The translations under genes were made by a program, and so were the position numbers. Shown piece by piece: positions 7,568 through 15,117 of a DNA stretch of 28,779 nucleotides. The first letter of the stretch is position 1; every line of letters starts with the position of its first letter. A model generated the notes under the pieces. That model worked only from the letters and a program-made list of their open reading frames with translations. It searched no databases and was not told the DNA's origin. Source of the DNA: Minisyncoccota bacterium (GTDB lineage Bacteria > Patescibacteriota > Minisyncoccia > Phycocordibacterales > JACZSL01); NCBI GenBank assembly GCA_028280145.1, contig JANQMM010000018.1, positions 1 through 28,779 of the forward strand, given 5' to 3'.

Positions 7568-8629
7568 ATGACAGAGGAAAAAAACACACTATATAGCAAA
7601 GTAAAGCGTACTGAGCTTGGTAATTCTGAGATCGAATTTGAGATCCATATTCCGACAGAAAAGTTGGATGCATTCAGAACAAAGGCCCTTAACAAACTGC
7701 GAAAAGACGCAAATGTGCCAGGGTTTCGTCCCGGTAAAGTTCCAGACAACATACTCATAGAAAAAATTGGAGAAGCCGGCCTGCTCCAAGAAGCGGCAGA
7801 ACTCGCCATTCAGGAAGCATACCCCGCTGTGATCATCGAGCATGAGCTTCAGACGATCGGACGCCCCGAGATAACGGTCACGAAACTTGCTCCGGGAAAT
7901 CCCCTCGAATTTAAAGCTAAAACCGCCATTGTGCCTGAAGTAACGCTCCCCGACTACAAGAAGATCGCGAAGAACGAAATGGCAGTGAAAGAAGATGTCG
8001 TCATTGACGAGAAAGAGCTTGAAGACGTTCTTAAAGATATAAGACGTGTACGAACACGCGCACAAAAAGAGCTTGCACCTGATGCGGAGGTAAAAGACGA
8101 GGATCTACTCCCACTTACCAATGAGTTTGTTGCGGGTCTCGGCAACTTTAAAACTGTTGATGATTTCAAGAAACAAGTGCGTGAAAACATGATCAAGGAG
8201 AAAGAAATACGAAACAGGGAAAAGAAAAGAGTTGTTCTCTCGGAAGAACTTATCAAAGAAACGAAAATGGATATTCCGGCGCTACTCATCGAGTCAGAAC
8301 TTCAAAAAATGAGTGCCCAATTCCAGGATGATGTTATGCGTATGGGAGTCGAATATGACGAATATCTTAAGAAAATCGATAAAACAGAGGAGCAGCTCCG
8401 TGAGGAATGGAGAGAAACCGCACAAAAACGAGCAGCACTTCAACTCATTGTGAACAAAATATCTCTTGAAGAAAATCTTCTCCCCGACAAAGATGAGGTA
8501 CAAAAACAAGTAGATCACCTTAAAGAACATTACAAAGACGCAGACCCGCACAACATCCAAATCTACGTGGAGACCATGATGACCAATGACCTTGTCTTCG
8601 AATTCCTCGAATCACAAGGCAAGAAATGA
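7568..8629 (+). CDS. tig: Trigger factor-like ribosome-associated chaperone without PPIase domain
   Basis: About 353 aa, against about 430 for E. coli trigger factor. The N-terminal ribosome-binding domain is clear, with the signature loop NVPGFRPGKVP at about residue 50. It runs through the linker (DYKKIAKNEM) into the C-terminal helical substrate-binding domain (from NEFVAGLGNFKTVDDFKKQV to the end). The FKBP-type prolyl isomerase domain that normally sits between residues ~150 and ~245 is missing, which accounts for the shorter length. The frame extends 9 nt upstream to a TTG, but the ATG at 7568 fits the promoter spacing better. No Shine-Dalgarno. A strong bidirectional terminator follows the stop by 1 nt. 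Confidence 0.92.
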   Translation: MTEEKNTLYSKVKRTELGNSEIEFEIHIPTEKLDAFRTKALNKLRKDANVPGFRPGKVPDNILIEKIGEAGLLQEAAELAIQEAYPAVIIEHELQTIGRPEITVTKLAPGNPLEFKAKTAIVPEVTLPDYKKIAKNEMAVKEDVVIDEKELEDVLKDIRRVRTRAQKELAPDAEVKDEDLLPLTNEFVAGLGNFKTVDDFKKQVRENMIKEKEIRNREKKRVVLSEELIKETKMDIPALLIESELQKMSAQFQDDVMRMGVEYDEYLKKIDKTEEQLREEWRETAQKRAALQLIVNKISLEENLLPDKDEVQKQVDHLKEHYKDADPHNIQIYVETMMTNDLVFEFLESQGKK

Positions 8630-8655
8630 AAAAAGCGGGGCACACCCCGCTTTTT
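8630..8655. terminator. Bidirectional terminator between tig and the convergent gene
   Basis: Perfect 11-bp stem AAAAAGCGGGG / CCCCGCTTTTT with loop CACA. It serves tig on the plus strand and the 8681-9067 gene on the minus strand. Confidence 0.85.
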
Positions 8656-8680
8656 CAAGACCCCTCGAACGCTGACCTCT

Positions 8681-9067
8681 TCAGGCCGCCTGCTCGACCT
8701 CGACATCAAGCATGAAAATCTTAGTCGTGGACGGAGGCCTTCGGGCCGGAACACATTCGTGGTCCTGGAAGCCTGCAAAATGATCTTCGAGCGAACGTTC
8801 AGCAATTGCTGAAGCGTCTTCTTTTCTTCGAAGAACCTGCCCGTCATGGACAATGGCAGTGGAGGTCACAACCGTCAGATCAGACGCTTCCCCAAACCCG
8901 CCTTCAAGGGCAAGTGCATAGACCTGATCCGGTTCGAGTTTCCATCTTTCCCTGATCGCTTCTCGAAACGAATCGATGACGAGATGTCCCCTCCCTTCGG
9001 CGATTACCTTCATGAGAACTTCGTTCCCACTGGTTATGGTCAACATCGCGCTCTCTTGCATACTCAT
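8681..9067 (-). CDS. Hypothetical protein, 128 aa, GC-rich solitary gene
   Basis: Not recognised. The soluble sequence has alternating beta-like and helical stretches (MLTITSGNEVLMKVIAEG, then HLVIDSFREAIRERW) and no signal peptide, membrane segment or clear motif. I start it at the ATG at 9067 because GAGGG precedes it at about 7 nt; an in-frame TTG lies at 9094. It has a strong promoter of its own (TTGACA-16-TATAGT), diverging from clpP, and shares the tig terminator. Codons are richer in G/C than in tig and clpP on either side. The Shine-Dalgarno use, solitary position and composition match three other hypothetical genes in the window, suggesting recent acquisition or a separate expression class. 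Confidence 0.65.
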   Translation of the reverse strand: MSMQESAMLTITSGNEVLMKVIAEGRGHLVIDSFREAIRERWKLEPDQVYALALEGGFGEASDLTVVTSTAIVHDGQVLRRKEDASAIAERSLEDHFAGFQDHECVPARRPPSTTKIFMLDVEVEQAA

Positions 9068-9103
9068 GTCTCTACCCTCGCTTTGCGTGTTCAACTGAAG
9101 GTC

Positions 9104-9131
9104 ACTATACGGGTATACTCCTCATTGTCAA
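9104..9131 (-). promoter_or_regulatory. Promoter TTGACA-16-TATAGT for the 8681-9067 gene
   Basis: On the minus strand the -35 TTGACA is at 9131-9126 and the -10 TATAGT at 9109-9104. A leader of about 30 nt with GAGGG precedes the ATG at 9067. Confidence 0.8.
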
Positions 9132-9142
9132 TTCAGATTTTC

Positions 9143-9170
9143 TTGCAGTGAAGAAAAACCATGGTACACT
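9143..9170 (+). promoter_or_regulatory. clpP promoter, TTGCAG-16-TACACT
   Basis: -35 TTGCAG at 9143-9148 and -10 TACACT at 9165-9170, spacer 16 nt. It lies back to back with the divergent promoter at 9104-9131, 11 nt apart. Confidence 0.6.
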
Positions 9171-9209
9171 ACCCCTACTACCAAATACTCATAGCTAACT
9201 GACTCACAT

Positions 9210-9791
9210 ATGTTAATCCCAACAGTAATAGAAAAATCACAATTTGGAGAACGAGCGTATGATATTTATTCTCGTCTTCTCAAGGAACGCATCATCTTCA
9301 TTGGTGGACCGATCAATGACACCATGGCAAATCTTGTTATCGCACAATTGCTCTTTCTCGAATCAGAAGATCCAAAAAAAGAGATTTCCGTCTATATCAA
9401 CAGTCCCGGCGGCTCGGTTACTTCGACACTTGCAATGCTCGATACAATGAATCACATAAAACCCGATGTCTCCACTGTGTGTGTCGGACTAGCCGCTTCA
9501 GGTGGGGCTATTTTGCTTGCGGGAGGAAGGAAAGGAAAGCGATTTGCGCTTCCAAATGCGGAAGTGATGATCCACCAGCCGTGGGGCGGTGTACAGGGAC
9601 AGACCAGCGATATCGAGATCACTGCAAAACAGATGCTCAAAACAAGAGCGCAATTGAACAAGCTCCTTGCAAAAGCGACGGGTAAGCCACTTGCAACGAT
9701 TGAGAAGGACGTCGACCGCGACTTCTTTATGTCGGCAGATGAGGCAAAAAAGTACGGTATTATCGATCAGGTGCACAAATCTCGCGTCTAA
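9210..9791 (+). CDS. clpP: ATP-dependent Clp protease proteolytic subunit ClpP
   Basis: A 193-aa serine peptidase, typical ClpP length, that forms the degradation chamber used with a Clp ATPase. The catalytic triad is in the same positions as E. coli: Ser97 in VGLAASGGAIL, His122 in VMIHQPWGG and Asp171 in DVDRDFFMSADEA. The motif after the nucleophile reads SGGA rather than the commoner SMGA/SMAA. The N-terminal MLIPTVIEKS and FGERAYDIYSRLLKERIIF match the family. The start codon has no Shine-Dalgarno, only a ~33-nt leader from the TTGCAG-16-TACACT promoter. No ClpX or ClpA is in the window. A hairpin without a T-run lies just downstream. Confidence 0.97.
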   Translation: MLIPTVIEKSQFGERAYDIYSRLLKERIIFIGGPINDTMANLVIAQLLFLESEDPKKEISVYINSPGGSVTSTLAMLDTMNHIKPDVSTVCVGLAASGGAILLAGGRKGKRFALPNAEVMIHQPWGGVQGQTSDIEITAKQMLKTRAQLNKLLAKATGKPLATIEKDVDRDFFMSADEAKKYGIIDQVHKSRV

Positions 9792-9816
9792 TTCGTTTTT
9801 CTAACAACAAGGTTCC

Positions 9817-9839
9817 CACAAACCTCGTGTTTGGGGGAT
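9817..9839 (+). other. Hairpin downstream of clpP
   Basis: CCC-A-CAAAC pairs with GTTTG-G-GGG around a short loop, one internal mismatch. There is no T-run, so it is a weak terminator or an mRNA 3'-end stabiliser. Confidence 0.3.
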
Positions 9840-9842
9840 CAT

Positions 9843-9871
9843 TCGACAAGTATCCGTAATTCCTGTATATT
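9843..9871 (+). promoter_or_regulatory. Possible rny promoter, TCGACA-17-TATATT
   Basis: Weak -35 TCGACA at 9843-9848 and -10 TATATT at 9866-9871, spacer 17 nt. If used, the rny mRNA has an unusually long leader of about 170 nt. Confidence 0.4.
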
Positions 9872-10018
9872 GTGGGTACACATTTTAAGAAATTAACCGA
9901 TATTCCTGTTTTTCACCGTTGCTGCCGATACCGATTGTACGAACTTATGGATATAGACACTTTTTCCATACAATTACATACAACAAAGACAGCCGTAGCA
10001 TAGTGAGAGGCGGGGTAT

Positions 10019-10039
10019 CCTGTCTGCCATACAGGCAGG
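10019..10039 (+). repeat. Hairpin just before the rny start codon
   Basis: An 8-bp stem (CCTGTCTG with CAGGCAGG, one G-U pair) closes the loop CCATA and ends 9 nt before the ATG. It occupies the place of a ribosome-binding site. From memory, similar CCTGYCTG-type palindromes are scattered in some Parcubacteria genomes, so this could be a dispersed repeat rather than a specific regulator. Confidence 0.5.
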
Positions 10040-10048
10040 CTCGCTAAC

Positions 10049-11575
10049 ATGTCATTAACAATTCTTATATTCCTTGCCATTGCAACTCTTGTTGGAGTGG
10101 GTGTTGGATACGTCCTGCGCATGCTCATCTCAATGAGCAAGAAAGGTTCCATGGAGCTTGAGATTAAGCAAATGATGCTTGATGCGAAGGAAGATGCCAA
10201 AAAAATCACCGCAAAAGCGGAAAAAGAGGCTGAACGCAAAGTAAAAGAAAAACTTGGCGAATTAAAAGAGCAAGAAGAAAAAGCAAAAAAGACCGAAGAC
10301 CGTCTTATTAAGAAAGAAGAGCTCCTCGACAAACGACAACAGGATATTGACACTGAGGTCGATAAAGTTAAGTCGAAGATCGATGAGGTCAAGGAAATAA
10401 AGGGGCAGATTGAGGTCCTTATTGAGAAAAAACAAGGCGAGCTTGAAAAAGTCGCCGGCCTTTCCAAAGAAGATGCTAAAAAAGAGCTGTTCGAGACCAT
10501 AGAAAAGCAGCATGAAGAAGACGTGTTGGTGCGCATGCAAAAGCTTGAAACAACCGGCACCGAAAGACTTGAAACAAAAGCGAAAGAGATTTTGACAACA
10601 GCCATTCACCGTTTCGGAAACTCAGTCGCCTCAGACGTGGTTGCAACATCCATAGCTATTCCAAATGACGACCTCAAAGGAAAGATCATCGGAAAGGAAG
10701 GACGAAATATCAAAGCATTCGAGCGTGCTACCGGGGTTGATGTCATTATTGATGACACTCCGGGAGTCATTACTATTTCCTCATTTGACCCCATCCGGCG
10801 ACAGGTCGCCCGTGTCGCACTTGAAAACCTCATTGTTGACGGCCGTATTCAGCCGGCAAAGATTGAGGAAGCCGTGTCCAAGGCACGCGATGAGATCAAC
10901 CGGATCGTAAAGGAAAAAGGGGAACAAGCAGCATATGAGTGTGGTGTCTTTAATATGGATCCGCGCGTGTTACTCATTGTCGGACGTCTTCACTTTAGGA
11001 CCAGTTATGGCCAGAACGTATTGCAACACTCAATTGAAATGGCACATATTGCCGGCATGATCGCTGAAGAACTCGGTGCAAACGTACACGTTGCAAAAGC
11101 GGGGTCATTAGTACACGACATCGGAAAAGCAGTAGACCACGAGGTGCAAGGAACGCACGTAGAGATCGGGAGACGCATCCTGCAAAAGTTCGGTGTTGAA
11201 GAGCCGATAATTCAAGCAATGCAGTCACACCACGAAGAGTATCCGTACGAAACACCCGAATCAATCATTGTTCAGGTAGCTGATGCTATTTCAGGTGGTC
11301 GTCCCGGGGCACGCCGTGACTCGGTTGAAAATTATCTGAAACGACTCGGTGATCTGGAAGCAATTGCAAACTCATTTGATGGTATCGACAAAGCATACGC
11401 TATTCAAGCAGGTCGTGAAGTACGAATATTTGTAAAACCTGAAGAAGTAGACGATCTTGGAGCGCGGAAACTTGCCAGAGAGATCGCCCTTCGTATCGAA
11501 AACGAGCTCGGCTACCCGGGAGAGATCAAGGTGAATGTCATTCGTGAAAATCGGGCAATAGAATACGCCCGATAA
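10049..11575 (+). CDS. rny: Ribonuclease Y
   Basis: A 508-aa membrane-anchored endoribonuclease that starts mRNA decay. Order: one N-terminal membrane helix (about 4-27), a long charged coiled coil (about 35-190, Lys/Glu-rich), a KH domain with GKIIGKEGRNIKAFE (from about 208), and an HD phosphodiesterase domain with HSIEMAHIAGMIAEELG and the metal-binding LVHDIGKAVDHE. The C-terminus (EVRIFVKPEEVDD, then GYPGEIKVNVIRENRA) matches the family. Length is normal (~520 aa). No Shine-Dalgarno is visible; a stable hairpin ends 9 nt before the start, and the leader appears long, so translation may be controlled there. The gene stands alone between clpP and HU. Confidence 0.97.
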   Translation: MSLTILIFLAIATLVGVGVGYVLRMLISMSKKGSMELEIKQMMLDAKEDAKKITAKAEKEAERKVKEKLGELKEQEEKAKKTEDRLIKKEELLDKRQQDIDTEVDKVKSKIDEVKEIKGQIEVLIEKKQGELEKVAGLSKEDAKKELFETIEKQHEEDVLVRMQKLETTGTERLETKAKEILTTAIHRFGNSVASDVVATSIAIPNDDLKGKIIGKEGRNIKAFERATGVDVIIDDTPGVITISSFDPIRRQVARVALENLIVDGRIQPAKIEEAVSKARDEINRIVKEKGEQAAYECGVFNMDPRVLLIVGRLHFRTSYGQNVLQHSIEMAHIAGMIAEELGANVHVAKAGSLVHDIGKAVDHEVQGTHVEIGRRILQKFGVEEPIIQAMQSHHEEYPYETPESIIVQVADAISGGRPGARRDSVENYLKRLGDLEAIANSFDGIDKAYAIQAGREVRIFVKPEEVDDLGARKLAREIALRIENELGYPGEIKVNVIRENRAIEYAR

Positions 11576-11694
11576 TCACCGTCTAGCTATACCCGGGGCC
11601 ATACTCCGCACCCCTAATTCAACGTACATACGAAAAATGGCTTAAAATATAGCTATTATTTGAAATGTGGTTGTCCAAAACCCATTGACGAAAA

Positions 11695-11722
11695 GGTCTC
11701 TCTGTAGCCTCGCCGAGAGGCC
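11695..11722 (+). other. Inverted repeat upstream of the HU promoter
   Basis: GGTCTCTC (11695-11702) pairs with GAGAGGCC (11715-11722), 8 bp with one G-U, loop 12 nt. It abuts the -35 box at 11724. No T-run follows. It could be an operator or the end of an rny transcript. Confidence 0.35.
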
Positions 11723-11723
11723 A

Positions 11724-11751
11724 TTGCACAAAATATGGCAGGATATATAAT
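11724..11751 (+). promoter_or_regulatory. HU promoter, TTGCAC-16-TATAAT
   Basis: -35 TTGCAC at 11724-11729 and perfect -10 TATAAT at 11746-11751, spacer 16 nt. Start expected near 11758, giving a leader of about 70 nt. Confidence 0.75.
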
Positions 11752-11767
11752 GATTTAAGACCTACGA

Positions 11768-11787
11768 GCAATATATCCTTATATTGC
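11768..11787 (+). promoter_or_regulatory. Perfect hairpin in the HU leader
   Basis: GCAATATA / TATATTGC, 8 bp with a TCCT loop, starting about 10 nt into the predicted transcript. It may stabilise the mRNA 5' end or act in regulation. Confidence 0.5.
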
Positions 11788-11827
11788 AATATATTCTGGT
11801 CACTTTTATTCATAAGAAAACATACGT

Positions 11828-12106
11828 ATGAACAAAGCAGCAATCGTAGACAAAGTGCACGAAGTACTTGGCGGAACTAAGGCACAATCAGAACGTGCAG
11901 TTGACACTGTAGTAAGTTCAATTATCGAGGGCCTCAAGACTGGCGAAGAAGTTTCAATCGCAGGTCTTGGTATCTTTTCAGCTAAGATGCGCCCGGCTCG
12001 ACAGGGACGCAATCCCCGCACAGGTGAATCAATACAGATTCCGGCAATGCGCGTACCAAAATTCCGAGCTGCAAAAGCACTTAAGGATGCTGTAAAGAAT
12101 TCGTAA
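11828..12106 (+). CDS. hup: HU family DNA-binding protein
   Basis: A 92-aa nucleoid protein of normal size. The N-terminal helical dimerisation part (NKAAIVDKVHEVLGGTKAQS) is followed by the signature arm region GLGIFSAKMRPARQGRNP and TGESIQIPAMRVPKFRA, containing the Arg and the Pro that intercalates into DNA. It binds and bends DNA with little sequence preference; IHF-like function cannot be excluded from sequence alone. It has a strong promoter, a ~70-nt leader with a perfect hairpin and no Shine-Dalgarno, and a strong terminator, so it is transcribed alone, probably at a high level. Confidence 0.96.
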   Translation: MNKAAIVDKVHEVLGGTKAQSERAVDTVVSSIIEGLKTGEEVSIAGLGIFSAKMRPARQGRNPRTGESIQIPAMRVPKFRAAKALKDAVKNS

Positions 12107-12125
12107 TCGAATTTCTCATTACTTA

Positions 12126-12155
12126 CAAAAGCCCTGCCGGTAGACAGGGCTTTTG
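12126..12155 (+). terminator. Terminator after the HU gene
   Basis: Perfect 11-bp stem CAAAAGCCCTG / CAGGGCTTTTG, loop CCGGTAGA. The symmetric A/T ends let it also serve the convergent ATPase gene ending at 12202. Confidence 0.85.
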
Positions 12156-12201
12156 TAATGCTTGTGTTCTTTTAATTAACCGAAAATGACAATGAAAAGG
12201 A

Positions 12202-14964
12202 TTATGTGCCAAACTTTTTCATGATCTCTGCTTCAATCTCCGTGCGCGGACGACCGTACTTTCTGTACGAAAGATCTTTGAATTGTTCGACTACTTCCGG
12301 ATGATCTTTGGTCGGCCTCATGGCACGCATGTTGAATGTATCTTGAGGAAAACCATCAACGAGCAACTTTACATAAGAATTAAAATTCTCAAGTCCCATG
12401 ATGTCGCTTGCGCTAAAGTGTGGAGCAAGTTGTTTTTGCAAGAATTCAGCATCTTCCGAACCAACACGATATATCGCCATTGAACCGACGTTTCCAAATA
12501 CTGCATCTCGTATGTTTTCATCAAGTTGAGCAATGAACTGATGCGCCATATTGAGACTCAAGCGGTATTTTCTGGCCTCAGAGAGAATTGTAGCGATCGA
12601 GTCAGTGGTTATGTTTTGGAATTCATCAATATACAAGTAGAAGTCATGCCGCGTCTCCTGTGGTGCGTCTACCCGGGAAAGTGCTGCCATCAGTATCTTT
12701 CCAACGATAATAAGACCAATAAGGTGTGAGTTAATGTCGCCCAAGCGACCTTTTGAGAGATTGATGAGCAAAATCTTGCGCTCGTCCATTATTTCCCGAA
12801 AGTTGAATGCCGACTTTTCCTGTGAAATGATCGGTCGCATGATGTCATTGGACATAAAGACGTCAAATTTGCTTGTGATATACGGCACAATATTCTGAAG
12901 GCTTGCCTCTCCACCCGCTTGAGATGCGATCTTTTCCCAAAATTGAACAACTATCGGATTATTGCAACGGGACAATTTCAATTTTCTGAACTTTTCATCG
13001 CTCATTACGCGAGACACTTCAAGCAATGTGCTACCACTTGCAGGGTCCTCGATCACCAACTGTGTCGCGTTTCTAAAATACTGTTCAAACATCGGCCCCA
13101 TACTCTCAGGATTGCCACCATAGAGCTTTTGGAAGATACCAAAGAGTTCATTTACCACAAATGTTTTTTGTTCGGGATAATTGTGGTCATATTCGAGCAT
13201 ATTAAGACCCATTGGACGTGCAGTATGCGCTGGATCGAAATAGATAACATCATCAATACGTTCAGGTGGCACGTTTGCAAGAATGTCATCTATATCACTT
13301 CCATGCGGATCGATCATGCAAACACCGTCTCCATTCTTAATATCCTGTGAGATCATGTTCTTCAAGATGGTGGTCTTACCGGTGCCGGTCTGCCCGATCA
13401 CATAAAAATGACGAACGCGATCTTCTTTCCTGAAGTGAATCTCGGTCTCTTCTCCTTGAAATTCGTTGATGCCAAGCAACACACCATCGCTCTTAACACC
13501 CTGAGGCGCGCGAGACTGTTTTGCAATATCTTCCTTAAGGTCAGCGACCGAGTGTGTAGAAATCGGAAAATGAAGCAATGTGGTCAACTCTTCTATGTTA
13601 AGCGGTATTGTCTGTGACATGTTGAAGAGACGAAAAGTGTATTCATGCAATAAGTCGGTTAATTTTTGTCCGACAACGCGTTTAAACACAAGCCCGCCTT
13701 CGTGTGGCTTATTGAATTGGTTGAATGTTGATTCAATTTCATGCAAAATCGTTTCCGCCTCTTCGCCACTGGGTGCGGATGCGACAATACGAATATTCGT
13801 ATCGTAAATAACATTTCCTATTTTTTCCTGAATGGCTGATACGACATCTTGGTCTATTTCCGGCTTGTTGTCCGTTTCTTGTTCCTGCTTTTTGTTGCCA
13901 AACATCATTTCCTTTATGCCCGTACCGATCTCTTTGGCGATGGACACACCAAACGATTCAGTTGCCTCTTTAACACTGACTCCGGATTTCACTTTTTCCA
14001 ATACCTGCTTGTATTTCTTGTTATGATGATCGCCTGCCGGAGAGAACACGATTTGAATTGCCGCACCCTCCCCGGAGACAGCGATCTTTGAAAAACTGTT
14101 CAAAATGATATTGAGCGGGTCTTGTTCAAATGCTGTATGTGTCTTTATCGGAAAGATCAGATTTCCGCTTGAAGTTGCATATGAGGCAAGGGTAGCCCCT
14201 CCCTCAGTAAAAATATTGTAGTCCTCTTTCTTTTCGCGAATGCGTGCATCGGGAAACACGGCAAGTAATTGTTTTTCGAACAGACGCGCGCGAACCCGCG
14301 GCACGGCACAATAGAAAACAATCTCATCTTCATGGTTCGACTGTGCAATTTCAATGGTGAAATTGTTTTTCCCACGAGCCCGGTCTCCTTCTTCAAAGGC
14401 AACTGAGAGCATGCCCGCGTAAAACTGTTCCATTCCCCTGACCAAAGTATTGAAATCGCGGGGAGTTCCATCATCGTCCTTTCGAAGTAACGTCACTTCA
14501 AATAAGCGTTTTCGAAGCGCCCGAAAAAGCGGTGTTCCCTCTTTTACTCCGGGTGGTGTACCGATCTCAAAGAGATATTGCACAAGAAAGCGATGAAAAT
14601 CATCCTGTAAATGAGGATTTTGCATTTTTTCAACAACAGAGAGTGCGTTTTTGATACCTCGCTCTTCCATCACCGCCACTAATTCGTCTACTTTCTTGTC
14701 GTGTTCGGGGCTCAAATGAAGGATCTTCTCCTCAATTTCATCCACTTTCATTTGATGATCCGAAGAAAGCACTCTTTCGGGTGCCTCTTGTTCATAGCGG
14801 ATTACTTCTTGCTCCACGATTGCTTCACGCACCGGAACTCCTTCATTTTGAGCTTCAAGTGCCCGCTCTTTCTCTGCAACCCGCTTACGCAAATAAGCAA
14901 TTTCTTCTTCAGGAGTATTAAACGAAAGCCCTTCCTCTGTTCCCTCTGATAGCTGCTCGATCAT
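12202..14964 (-). CDS. VirD4/TraG/HerA-like ATPase (type IV secretion coupling-type)
   Basis: About 920 aa. The C-terminal half is a P-loop motor: GQTGTGKTT (Lys near 530) after the beta strand HFYVIGQ, CMIDPHGSDIDDIL, the Walker B strand DFYLYIDEFQNI (Asp-Glu near 780) and the following Gln-rich stretch NMAHQFIAQLDE, as in TraG/VirD4 coupling proteins and HerA/FtsK translocases. The N-terminal half (to about 480) is soluble, beginning with a charged coiled coil, and shows no membrane helices, unlike classical VirD4. It likely moves DNA or protein using ATP. I prefer the ATG at 14964, 8 nt after the -10 TATACT; ATGs and GTGs at 14970 and 14991 are in frame, and a GAGG lies 9 nt before 14970. 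Divergent from the 1424-aa protein gene; a functional link is inferred. Confidence 0.87.
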   Translation of the reverse strand: MIEQLSEGTEEGLSFNTPEEEIAYLRKRVAEKERALEAQNEGVPVREAIVEQEVIRYEQEAPERVLSSDHQMKVDEIEEKILHLSPEHDKKVDELVAVMEERGIKNALSVVEKMQNPHLQDDFHRFLVQYLFEIGTPPGVKEGTPLFRALRKRLFEVTLLRKDDDGTPRDFNTLVRGMEQFYAGMLSVAFEEGDRARGKNNFTIEIAQSNHEDEIVFYCAVPRVRARLFEKQLLAVFPDARIREKKEDYNIFTEGGATLASYATSSGNLIFPIKTHTAFEQDPLNIILNSFSKIAVSGEGAAIQIVFSPAGDHHNKKYKQVLEKVKSGVSVKEATESFGVSIAKEIGTGIKEMMFGNKKQEQETDNKPEIDQDVVSAIQEKIGNVIYDTNIRIVASAPSGEEAETILHEIESTFNQFNKPHEGGLVFKRVVGQKLTDLLHEYTFRLFNMSQTIPLNIEELTTLLHFPISTHSVADLKEDIAKQSRAPQGVKSDGVLLGINEFQGEETEIHFRKEDRVRHFYVIGQTGTGKTTILKNMISQDIKNGDGVCMIDPHGSDIDDILANVPPERIDDVIYFDPAHTARPMGLNMLEYDHNYPEQKTFVVNELFGIFQKLYGGNPESMGPMFEQYFRNATQLVIEDPASGSTLLEVSRVMSDEKFRKLKLSRCNNPIVVQFWEKIASQAGGEASLQNIVPYITSKFDVFMSNDIMRPIISQEKSAFNFREIMDERKILLINLSKGRLGDINSHLIGLIIVGKILMAALSRVDAPQETRHDFYLYIDEFQNITTDSIATILSEARKYRLSLNMAHQFIAQLDENIRDAVFGNVGSMAIYRVGSEDAEFLQKQLAPHFSASDIMGLENFNSYVKLLVDGFPQDTFNMRAMRPTKDHPEVVEQFKDLSYRKYGRPRTEIEAEIMKKFGT

Positions 14965-14972
14965 TGCCATTA

Positions 14973-14978
14973 AGTATA
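14973..14978 (-). promoter_or_regulatory. -10 box (TATACT) of the ATPase gene
   Basis: TATACT on the minus strand ends 8 nt before the ATG at 14964; a weak TTGCAT lies 15 nt upstream of it. Supports the 14964 start and a leaderless mRNA. Confidence 0.5.
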
Positions 14979-15105
14979 ACCTCAAAATCACCGATGCAAC
15001 ACCTGTAGACGGTGTAACATTCCTACCTGCAGGAGTTTTTCATGCCTATGACATGACGCACGAAGTAGCTCAAAATCTACACTTCTTTTTTGCGCAAATG
15101 TCCGA

Positions 15106-15111
15106 TAGAAT
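15106..15111 (+). promoter_or_regulatory. -10 box (TAGAAT) of the 1424-aa protein gene
   Basis: TAGAAT ends 6 nt before the ATG at 15118. The -35 region is poor. The 126-bp divergent intergenic region also holds the hairpins ACACC/GGTGT and TCCT/AGGA. Confidence 0.4.
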
Positions 15112-15117
15112 TGGACT

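Noticed and set aside
7210..7809. 199-codon minus-strand frame across the tig promoter
   Set aside because: Ser-rich shadow of the 6980 gene and of tig; it crosses a terminator and a good promoter.
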